From: Lonicera japonica
Taxonomy: Eukaryota > Streptophyta > Magnoliopsida > Dipsacales > Caprifoliaceae
Reading direction: 5' to 3'
Length of the DNA: 64,000 nucleotides
Assembly: GCA_021464415.1 (NCBI GenBank)
Contig: CM038467.1
Span: 31,241,248 to 31,305,247 of the forward strand
Below the pieces are notes generated by a model. It searched no databases and was not told the DNA's origin. It saw only the letters and a program-made list of their open reading frames with translations. Each line of letters opens with the position of its first letter. The first letter of the stretch is position 1. Below are positions 1 to 12,024 of this stretch, piece after piece. Position numbers and translations under genes: made by a program.

Positions 1-3000
1 TTGTTTGTATCAGCTATAAAAAATCTTCCTGCAAGATATCAAGGAACTATGTCAAACAAAAGGTGCATTGCTGTGTGTATGTGTGTAATGTGCAAGTGCA
101 ATTGTAAAAACTTGATTCCCAATGTCATTAATTGAATACCAGAACATGTTGCACACTCTATGTGTGTGCAATATTGTACCTAGTAATTCTTGAATTAAAT
201 TTAAAATCTTTTGAAGTAATAAGACCATGTCTGATTAATTGGTTAAGTTGCACAGTATTAAAGGTCACAGGTTCATATCCCATTAAACTATTGTTTATTT
301 TTCTAAATTAAGGATGGGTAAGTTCGTCTCACACACATACCAAAACTGCTCCTCTCACTTCATATATAGTAATAGATCTTTTCAACCCAATTTCCAAAAG
401 CATCAAAGGTTGCTAATGCAAAGTTCCCAGAAGTATGTGTCTACCTTATTAGGGTAGAGGTGCTAAACAAGTCAGTTGAAACCCAAAGAGGAGGCAACTT
501 AGTAACATTGAACTTGATACAAATTTTCGGTCCAAAATCTCTACATGATTTTGATTTGAGTTTGAGAGATGCACATGATAAGCAAATGAAATAGTTCTGG
601 TATCTAAAGGGAAAAGGCATTACCATTTTCCGCTTCAACAATTCCAGATGGCTCGGAAAGCTGCAAAGACAATTGATTCATGTTATTTGTGAAGTTATTT
701 CACATGATAGTGTATCAATAACAAATGCACTGCTACATTATGATTGTTTCAGCCAGTCCATATTCATCAATAAAAAAAGTGTTTTAATAAAGTAGACTTG
801 TCATTCCATTGGATATGCGAGATGCAAATATATATTGTGCACCATATATATTTGAGGCAAAATTTATTATTTTGTACATAATCTAGAAACCAAGTAGATA
901 GCTTGATGCCTTGATGCACACATCCTGCAAGATAACTAGACGTGATAAGCAAATCTTCATTTGACATGTCAGCTTATGGCGATAGCAGTTGGAGGTTCCA
1001 TTAATGTGGCTAAGGGAGAGGGAGGGAGAGTTTTGGAAAGCCTCAATTCCATAGAAAATGAATTTCCAAGGATTTCCAGAAGAACCTTGCGCCAGTTTTG
1101 TTACTTTTGCACCCATTATTGCTAAACCCCATATTAGCTTCTAATAACACTATAACAGTGCACACCAACAAGAATTTTGCTCAAAAGGGAACGGCCACAA
1201 TGATTTTCCCAAAATGCTTTATTTCTTCAAACCAAGCTACCAATTTTCAATCCCCCATTTTCTTAGGTTTGGATCCAAAACTCCAGTTAATTAAGTTCTA
1301 TTTTTTTCCCAATCCCCACCACTTCCCAAATAAGTCTCATTTTTTCCCAACACAATGTCACTTTCCTAGGGATTCTAAAAATAGACATAAAACAAATAGG
1401 TGGCTATTCAAAATGGCTTGAACCAATGTGAGTCTACCCCCTAGATAAGCTACTCCTTGTCCGTCCATCAAGTTCTTTGTATACCTTTCTTCTCGCGAAC
1501 CAATCAAGAAAGTTCCACTCAACATAATCACAATCTTTCTCAAAATCGATCTTAGAACCCACCCCTAGTTTTTGTCTTTTTCTTTTTTCGTAGTCAATTT
1601 GTAGCACTTCATCAGCTATCAACACAAGATCTAAGATTTGATTTGATAAAAAGGAATCAACTAACTTATTTTCATTTGTGAAGGTAGTTTTGTGTTGTTT
1701 GACAAGACATGCATATCCTGTGTGTACGTATCTATATCCGCGTCCATTCTTTGGAATCTTACATTAATCTTATCCCAACCTCCAACATAATTCGAAAATC
1801 TGATGGAAAAACTAAATCATTTTTTAGCCAGGAGAAATACCATGCTATTCCAATTGCTCTTCTTTGTTAGAGAATAACTGCGAAAACTATTAAATCATAT
1901 ATCAACATTAAGATTAAGTAGATAAACGATATTTGCAAATAGTTTGACTTTTTGCCGAAGTGCAAAATCAAAAGATGATACAGGAGCGATGTTTGCAGAG
2001 TGCAGAATAATGAAATAAGAAAACGAGACTAAATTTTTTCTGACCTGAGCTGCTAAAGCTGCTCCATCCTTAAAACCGGCTTTGCCGGTACCTGCTAATG
2101 TGGTCACTCTTCTACTGGCTGGATCTAGCTTCTTGATCTGAAATTTGAGGACAAAATTCATAAGTTTAAACTCTGAACCAACTTTAGCCATTGCATATCA
2201 TTGTCATGCCTCAGAAACTAAACAAAAGTAACAACATAATGAACTCCAAGGACAAAGTTATTTCATTAAATTGATAATCACAACCAACATTTATGCACCC
2301 TAACATCTAACCAACTCTTACAAGCATAGTACAGAAAAATTATGAAAATCCTAGATGTTGATTTTTGTTTTCTTCATACAAGTAACACTATAGAAGTCTC
2401 CACTAACGTTTGTGAAGCTGGGGTTGGGGGGGGGGGGGGGGGGGCGGCGCTGCTTAGTTGCTTTGGATCATGAGATATTTTAGAACTCTTGCCGGAAATC
2501 TTTGGTACTATTAAGTATATTTTCATACAATATGTTTACTCAACCAATATGGAATGGTTCTGGAAATTATATAGTAAAAACTCTATTAGCTCCATTATAC
2601 TAACAAATGATAAAAAAGAAAAAGCCTAAAATTGGGAATGCTAAATTTGGTGATCCAGAGTGCAAACCCACCATGTTTGCCTGTTTGGGGTTGTGCAACC
2701 TCATATTGTGGTACGTAGGGGGTTGTGGAGATCCTAGTAACTATGATCTATACAAAGAATATGCACTATGATATTCAATCTAATACTAATCTGAATCTAT
2801 TTAGTTGCGCATTCCGCAAAGTATCTGAATTACTGAATATAGCATACATTAACAAGTTCTCCCTCTTCCCTAGCATTGGGTTTCTCTTGAATATAAATCA
2901 CTAATGGTGGAGAGTTCATCCCCCACATAATCATGTGTGGCTTTGACACCAACTCTATGCAAATCATCTTGCCTCGTACAGTTTCAGTCAAGAGAGAGCC

Positions 3001-6000
3001 GAAGTGCTATTGTTCATCATCATGAACATGTTCAAAATCATTGTTTCATTATTAGTAGGTTATTAAGTTCTATTAGGATTTAGGTGTTATAGGTTAGATC
3101 CCCAGAATCATGGGATCACATAGATCTTGCATAATTTGTGTTTTTCCTTTGATTCGGTTTCCCAAAATTGTACCCTTTTGCATCTTTCCAGAAAGAAGGG
3201 GAAAGGAGGGCAAATATAAAAATATTGGCTTGTTTTTTCCACAATGACCCAATCATATCCGGGCTTCAACAACTAGATTTGGCAAGCACTGGTGGCAAGG
3301 TAACAAAATGCAAGGATAAACAGAGGAACCGTGGTACTCTCTGGTGTGCTTAAAACTAGGAACTTATTTTTTCGAAAGTATTATTCCTTATCCTTGGCTT
3401 GAATTTGGTGTTTTCTTTTGTCCTTCGTTTACATTTTCCGGAAAATAAATCCATAAACTTGTCATTTGTTGACTATAGAAAGAGTGGAAGTTGATAAAGA
3501 CAGTTAACCCTCGTGTACTGGAGAATGCTACTGTTCCTAAAGGTAGTTAAATGCTTTATTGCCCTTTCGTTCTGCTTAGGGAATGTAAGATTCATAGTCT
3601 TGATCATACAACCTGAATTATGGTAAATTGATGCTGTAGATCACTAATTTGCATGTATTTTCTCTTGCAGAGAAAATGTTACTCAAAACCACTAGATTTG
3701 GAGAAACATGGTGAAGTAGACAGCAATAAACAGAAAATTTCCACAGAATAATGAACTGAAAGCTACTCCAAACACCGTCGGAGCCAAGATTTCTAAAGGG
3801 AAATCAAGGGAAAGCCTTTTATTAAAGTTTTGAACTGAAACTATTCTTACAAGTGCTTAACAAGTTGCTTCTTGAAGCTGTGGCAGACCATATTTATAAT
3901 ACAATAGAGACTAGAACTTTCTAATTACTAGAACTCTCTAATTAGACCCTTTAGACTCCCTATAAAACACTAATATCAACAAGACTCTAGATTCGTCCTG
4001 GACTTATCTTTTAGACTCCCCACAAAGCATTAATATCAATTACAAATACCAACACTGGACTGATGCAATCAGTAATTTAATTCTAAAGCTGTCATAGTGT
4101 GGATTACAATGTATTTAAAATTGTCTAAGTCCCAAGGATTAATTGTTGCATCTTCACCCAACTCTAAATTTTTTTCTTTTCCGGACTGGATCCTTGTCAT
4201 TTGAACTTGTTGCCACCAAGAAGAGGCATATCCCTTCAATTTGATAGCTACTGCCTTTACCTTCTTGTTGTTTGGAAGTTCAAGATACTCAAATACCCTT
4301 TCAACCTCATTTAGCCAGTCCAAGACCTCCTCTGGTTGCTCTTCTCCAGTAAAATTAGAAATTTCCACTTTTAGTCAAGCATCTTGATTACGATCAATTG
4401 CTCTATTAAGCAATGGTTGTCCTCCGATAGGTAAAATTCCTTCTTCATCTGAGGAGTCGTCCACAACTTGCTGATGATTTGCTTCAAAAACTTGTTGATT
4501 TCGAACATTATGACGTTGATACACGTTCAATGGTGGACACCTTTGAGGTTCCATGTTTTGGTCTTGAGGACTAAGGAGTCCAGATTGTTCTAACCTGGCG
4601 CACAATTGAGTGATCTGAATTTGAAGTTGCCTCTGTTGCTGTTGTAAAGTCTCCAAATCTTCTCTTGTAACCCCGCTGCTACTTGCGGTTCTTTGAGAAG
4701 TCTCTAAATTCTCGTTGTTTCTCTCTGTATTATTTCCACGTCCAGCCATAGACTAATAATTATCACAGGCCAGAAAGCCTGCTTTGATACCACTTGAAGT
4801 AGACAGCAATAAACAGAAAATTTCCACAGAATAATGAACTGAAAGCTACTCCAAACACCATCGGAGCCAAGATTTCTAAAGGGAAATCAAGGGAAAGCCT
4901 TTTATTAAAGTTTTGAACTGAAACTATTCTTACAAGTGCTTAACAAGTTGCTTCTTGAAGCTGTGGCAGACCATATTTATAATACAATAGAGACTAGAAC
5001 TCTCTAATTAGACCCTTTAGACTCCCTATAAAACACTAATATCAACTAGACTCTAGATTCTTCCTGGACTTATCTTCTAGACTCCCCACAAAGCATTAAT
5101 ATCAATTACAAATACCAACAAACCAGGTTCCTAAGCACAATTAATCCTTGGGACTTAGACAATTTTGAATACATTGCAATCCACACTATGACAGCTTTAG
5201 AATTAAATTACTGATTGCATCAGTTGGAAATAGGAAATTTATTACATACAAAATTATCACTCAATAGAATGAAGGACAGATAGGAGTCATCAGATTCCCT
5301 ACAAAGAAATACATATGACTACAATATTTTACGTAGTATTCTTACAGTGTTCAGTTTGTAATACCTTGTGATTATAAGAGTCTGCAAAATAAATTTGACC
5401 ATCCTTTCCACATAAGACACCCAGTGGATGTTGAAGAAGCACTTCAGAGCCTACACCATCATTATCTCCGAACTGCAGATAGACAAAGTAAAGGACAGAT
5501 TGAGTGAATCATAAATTTACTCTTTACACAAAAATCTAAGCACTAAATTATCTATTTGACCATCTATTATATTAAGTGTGAGGGGGAAATGGCGGTTTCT
5601 TCTGGTTCGCACTTGAAATTACCAAATTACCCTTTGTTGCTTTAGGAAAAGAAACACTACTTCAACTAAGGTTTGAGACCACAATCATCACTCTGAACTC
5701 GTGTGCCATAACCACTCAACTATCCTCCATCACATGATTTTAAAATGTATCAAAAAATGTAACTATTGTAATGAATTAGCATATACGATATTGCACTCGC
5801 ATCGAGGGTGCTTTGTACTAGTAACTTTTAAGTTCTTGATTAACATCTACATCATATGAAGCAGAAGAGCATTGAAAGATAAAACAGAACTTTTTATCGG
5901 AAAGAGAAATACCTTAAATAAATTGTCTGAGAAAATTGGATCACCACCAGCAAGTAATCTCGAACCACCTGTTTTCAGATCAAGTGCTCGAATCGAGCTA

Positions 6001-9000
6001 CTCTCACTGTCTGCAATATATGCCTCCTTGAAATCTAGAAAAGCACAAACAAGTAATACATGATAAGTGAAAACAAGTCAGAATTTCAAAGACATAAAAA
6101 GTGTCAAATCGTTCGAACATACCAGAGGATAAAGAAATTCCAGAAGGTTGGGCAAACGATGTGCTTGTAGAGCTATCTCAATAAAATGAACAGTAAAATA
6201 AGAATTAGCAATGTCAAAAGTTCGTTCTGTCTCATTTGAGTGTGAGCTTATGAATAACAGATGTCGTATGTTAGATTACAATTTTCAAATATCTAAAAAC
6301 AGATGGAAATAACAAAATAGAAATTGGATAATGAAATATGACAATGTTAAAAGTTGAGGGAACTGGGTGTCGTTTACTGTTTATGCATAGCATATAATTC
6401 TACAGTGGTAGATAACAAATGATAAATACATAATTATACAAATAACACAAAGTATAAATATTAAAGATAACTAAGTGAAATGCAACTCTACCACTTAAAA
6501 AATTAGAGATAATTTTATCTCCTCCTCATATACCTATTACAATTATGTAATACTGTATATACACATATACACACACATGTATGGTGATTTGACTGTAAAT
6601 TTCCTCCATTTTTCCTTTTGAAGGGACCTAAGAAAAAATACACCCAACTGCTAAGCTGAGATTGAAACTAATTGACCTACGAGATATAAGCCACAAGCCC
6701 CTTCAAAGAGTAAAGCACTAAGACATGAGCTTGATTGGTTGGGGGTGAAATACTTTTCATTAGGTAAAAGGAAAAGGTGGAAGTCTCATCACCTACACTG
6801 AGAAAAGTTTTTGTTCATAAAAAATTATGAATAAATGAACACACACTACAATAATACTCCCACCATCTCAAATTGGAGCAATAATTTCAATCTAATCAAT
6901 GGTCAAGAATACAACTTATTTTCTATTGCGATAGTTGGAAGTTGGTACATTGATTATGTCTCAAAAATGAAACTGGACTATCAATTCGAGACATAATGAA
7001 AAGAAAAGTGAGACTATCAAAATTATACTCCTTCTAGTGAACAAAGTTCATATCTAAGTTTTCAAGTTAACACATTTTGAATAAATTGCATTTATATGTG
7101 CTTCAATATCTATATAGTTAATACCTTTTTTTTTTCATTTAAACTTAACATTTAAGTTTTGAAAATTAACTTTCGATGTGGAAATTGTTGAATAAGTTGA
7201 CCATATCTTAGCCGTATCCATATACTACATTTCTGGAAATTTAGAAGTATCCGATCCTCTTAGCATAATTCCCTAAATTACCTTGAACCGTTTAAGTTCC
7301 TTTCATAACCATCGCCACTAAAAGCTCTTGTTACTCCATCTAAGGTATTATGTTCCCAGATTTGATGCTGTCCAGCCATTGCAATGTAAACAATTTCATT
7401 CGCCGGCTCATAGCAGACATCCCAGGGAGAATTGAGGAGCTGAAAGATAATATTATAATAATGAAAACATCCATCTAACAAACATGCACTTTGGGGGGGA
7501 AATTTAACTCAGAATTTGTTAGATGAAAAAATTCATCTAACAATGAAACAACATTAATGTGCTTCAAGAATTTTAATTTTCATCAATTGTCAATCTTGCC
7601 TGAGTGGCTCCCTTTCCTCCACCTCTGTAGTCAGAACCTTTGGTTCCATTTCCCGCAAGAGTTTGTACTATCTCATTCACAAAATCAATCACCCTACAAG
7701 AGTATAAATTGAATATGTTAGAATTTGCAGACTCTTATATGAAAATCCTGTAGTGCAGATAAATAATTGTCCCGTTCAAATATCAATATATTGATTCACA
7801 AAAAACTTCATGGTTAAGGTAGTATAGACAGCATATCCATTAGAAACAAGTATTGGATATTCCTCTTTTCCGATATGCTTCCGATGGCAGTATTTTAAAT
7901 TCATTTATGCACCATAATTCACACTAGTCATAACATTAATATCTAAGCATCGGAGCCTCTTTTAAGGAAACAATATCCTGTGATTATGGAAAACAAAAAC
8001 CATTAAAAACACTTGGATAACTTAACACTGAGAAGTACAAAGACAAATCACTACTACCTTAAGGCATGGTTCTCGGTATCGGCAACATATAGGACATTTC
8101 TCTTTGTGTTATAAGCCAGACCCTACAAATTCATTTTCATTAGGTTGTGTGAAGAAACGTGAAAATAGCTTAAAAAAATTCTTAATGGCATACAGTGACT
8201 TATTACCTGTGGACGACTGAAAGTAGCCTCATCAAAGTTACCATCACGAAGTCCATCCTCTCCTGTGCTCCCAATTTGGAATAGAAAATTCCCAGCTAGG
8301 TCGGTTACCACCTGCACTCCACATGCGACAAGATGCTTTAATTCAAAATTTAGATATTCTCCATCAAAGAATATTCATATGTACATGCAACCAGAAATAG
8401 GAGAGCAAGGGGGGTTATATATATATATGGGAGAATATATATACGTACAGTTAAAAACAACATGGTTTAAGGGTCTATTGCATATTGTAACAGTAATGTA
8501 AACAGCAACTTCACATAAAAAAATCAAAAGTTTGTTCGACTGAATCCCTTGCCTTTGTTGAAAGTCATGAAAGAAGTTACACAATACAATACAAACCTAA
8601 ACTGACTCAATATGGTAATCTGTATGTATTGTAGCCGTATCTTACGATACTGCTGTTCAGCCACCATCTCACCCAAAAGCTTAAGTTGTTAGGTAATGGG
8701 CCAACAATACTATCATGCTTTGTAACAGGTACCTCACACAACCTAGCGCCTGGATAGATAGGCCTAGGTGCACCTAGTGCACAAGTAAAGAATTCATTTG
8801 CATATGTAGGGTACTGCAAGACAAGTAATTACATCATGCTGCATTCCCACAATATCAAGTACTTCATTCTAACAAAGGTAATAATGCATCAAAAATTGTG
8901 CAGGAGCATGTCATGTGTGTGTGTGACAGAGAGACGCGCGCACGCGCACAGAGAGAGAGAGAGAGAGAGAGCCTACAATGCGGTTGTGATTACTGTCTGA

Positions 9001-9174
9001 AATGAAGAGCCGGTTGTTGAGGACATCAACTGCCAGCTTACCAGGAAACTTCAAAGGAGATGTTAATAAGCGGGGATCATTATCCTTCTCGAAGCTCAAG
9101 GGAATAGGTCTGTTATCCAGCATTTTCTTTCTACCATAAAATAGAAGAGCTGCCTCCACTAAATCGTCAAGATC
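1..9174 (-). CDS. SOQ1: SOQ1 exons 16-26: NHL beta-propeller (incomplete)
   Basis: From about residue 561 the sequence repeats the NHL blade pattern: [57 protein letters not shown] and FFIADTNN, each followed by a Leu-Ala-Gly-type turn ([20 protein letters not shown]). NHL propellers usually mediate protein contacts; in SOQ1 this part faces the lumen. Exon 26 breaks off at position 1 in mid-blade, so the last blade and C-terminal domain are missing. Introns 15 (9175-10074), 18 (7694-8057) and 20 (6173-7281) hold nothing recognisable beyond AT-rich sequence; a short stretch near 9885-9950 in intron 15 resembles the subterminal repeats of CACTA-type transposons. Confidence 0.93.
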
Positions 9175-11978
9175 CTATTGGGGAGAAATAGTTATTTAAC
9201 TTTATTGTACAATTATTGATCATACTGAGAAAATTATTTTGATTATTATGACCATGATGAACATCAGTAAATCGTAAGAAGCCAACTACAATGTTCAAAG
9301 CACAGGATCATTTTCCAAAAAATTGAATTTAACAATGGCCGAAAATTTTGGTTCAACTGAATATAAGTTTAAATTTGCTCCAACGCAAAGAAAAGTGTGC
9401 AATTTGATTAATTAAGATAGAAAGTAATCCTACGTAAACATCTGACACTTGTTCATTGGACTGCCTCCAACTAAAGGAAGAGCCATCCAGTACATGTGAT
9501 GAAATTTATACCGTTGACTTTCAAAAGACAATTGCTAGAACTAAAAGGGGAAGAAGGGGGAGAGAGGGGGGTTGGACATCCCTTCTTTTGGTAGGTTTTT
9601 TCATTAGCTTCTTGTAAAATTCCTACTCATTAATATTGGTTATCACAATTACAAGATTTCATTTGAAATTATTTAATCATCATATTGACTAACATACAGT
9701 CCTTGTGAGGACCAAGTATTTTCTTTACAATGTTATCATTCTAGCTTACTGTATCTGTTTGTACTTATACATTTTCTTTTCAACTCAATAGGAGAATATT
9801 TTTTTTTTACATACTAGTATCAACTGAAGTTTCAGATATAGTTCTATATGTTTCAATCACTTTTCTATAGGAAAGCGAACCTTTAGCGATGGTTTTCAGT
9901 CGCCATCATTTTGATGCACAAATTGGTAACAAAAAACCAATGCTAAAGAGTGGTCCCGTAAAGGCCTAAAGCCGGGCTGCGATTTTCTCTTTAACAAAAT
10001 TTTTATGTAGGTCACTATGCAAAAACCACAGGAACATGTAAATTAATAGGAAAGTCAGAGCAATACAATAGTACCTTGCGGCGACCTTCTCCTGCTATTT
10101 GCGCAAGGAGTTTACCATTAGGTCCAACTATAGCAAATGTAGGCCATGAATTTATACCTAACTCCCTCCATAAGTACATGTCTCCGTCATTGACAACCTA
10201 GGCATTAAATAGTAAGAGTAAGATTCAATTCCCCGTGCTTTGTTTAGAAGGCAAGATTAGGCTATAGAACGTTAAAATCCAAGATATCCTTTTAATTGTT
10301 TCCAGTAAATATATGCATATTTATACCTAATATTAAACTGATCTAATTTGCAGAAAATTCTTTGTTGGAGAAGGCACCCATCTTTATTAACTACCAACTT
10401 TCAAAAGGAAATCACACAGCCATATATGTACTGCTAAGTATGAATTCCTTTGAATATATTTAATAGAATATGAAGAATGCTATGCATGTATGGTTCGTTC
10501 CCTGTATGTACTCTTGACATACTTCGGTTACATTAATTTAATCTTGGACAAATAATAATCTCCATCTTCATTGACAAATATTTCAACGTACAATGTTTTC
10601 CGTGTTTCTCAAAAGAAGATCAAAGAAATGTGAATTAAAGCATCACCTGGATAACATTACGCCTTACTCATATTACTACTATTACTATTACTATTTGGGT
10701 GTGTTTGATTGGCAGCATTTTCCATAGAAAATTTTGGAATCTATGTACTTTTCCATCTTTTGGTAGTGTTTGATTGCTTTCTTTTCTAGAAAATTCCAAG
10801 TCCATCCATTTCCATGGTACAAGTAAATGATGCATAATTCTACGAAATTGAATTCTTATCCTCCCCCAAGGGAAATGAATTCTAGGCAAGGTGGAAAAGA
10901 GTTCAAACTTCAAAGGCAAAGAAGTTAGATTCTAGGTAAAAAGTGGCAAGGAAATATCAAATGTTGGAAAATATGTCATCATTGCATGGAAGAAGAACAT
11001 ATTTTCCACCTAGAAAATGAATACAATTAAACACCTCAAATTTAAACATTTTCTACCCTTATTCCATGCTTGCTGTCAAACACACCCTCATTGTTATTTT
11101 TGTTGTTGCCAAGAAAATTGAGGCTAACTCAAAAGGGAGAAATATCAATCAAAGGAGAGCCCCCCAATGTCATTTCATATCACAATGGCGACTCCACCGA
11201 ACCATCCCAAGATCAAATAAAGAGAAGCCAAGATGGCGATCCATTCTCTTAAAAGGGGAAAGGGACGAGTCTGGTTCTGGAAGAAGTCATTAATAATTTC
11301 CTAGCTGAGTGGAAAAAAAACAAAATTAAGACAAGAACAATAAACCTCCAATGACCTTGTTTTCATGGCAAAGGGGCTCAGAACAATATTCTGGTAGTTC
11401 TCAACTAAAACAGATTTAACACAGATGCAACATATAATGATTCATGAGTGAAATGTTGGATATAGATTTTGTGTATATTTGTGTAAGATATTTTCCACCG
11501 AAAACCACCGAAAATCCCGATTTTGTGTATATTTGTGTGAGATCTTTTCCACCGAAAATCCCAACAAATCTGGTTGATTGATTCCCAGTTCCTACATTTT
11601 CTCTAACCCATTGTACTATAAATTAGACCATCTATTGTTGTACAAATCATCAATCGAATAATAATACATCAATTATATACAATACTCTTTCATCTCTCTT
11701 TACTTTTCTACATGGTATCAGAGCGAGATTAGCCCTTGTTACCTCAATCTTACCGCCGCCAGTAAAGTCTTCAATCTCACCGTCGCCAGCAAGCTCAACC
11801 TCACTGCCGATCCCCTCATTGGGCCTCAATCTCGTCGTCGCCAGTGACTTTCTACACTCTCTGTTTCTCCGACCGCAGCCGCTTAGCCTCAGCTCTGCCG
11901 CCGCCTTCTCACGATCTCCCTGTCTCCTTCCATTAACCACCACTGCCTCGCCGCTCCCCGGTCGAAATAACAGGGGAT

Positions 11979-12024
<46 letters not shown>

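Larger units (their letters stand above)
3712..5120 (-). mobile_element. Deleted Ty3/Gypsy-type LTR retrotransposon (SOQ1 intron 23)
   Basis: Two similar LTRs (3712-4054 and 4795-5120) flank only about 740 bp of internal sequence on the minus strand. Next to the 5' LTR, 4783-4794 reads on the minus strand as a primer-binding site close to the initiator-Met tRNA 3' end (TGGTATCAAAGC). Only gag remains; protease, reverse transcriptase and integrase are gone, so it could move only if helped by another element. The LTRs differ by a 17-bp indel and a few substitutions. I see no 5-bp target duplication. Confidence 0.8.

Noticed and set aside
11650..11943. Minus-strand frame in the Copia-1 LTR and leader
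   Set aside because: Antisense to the element and made of the GC-rich leader repeats; no recognisable domain.
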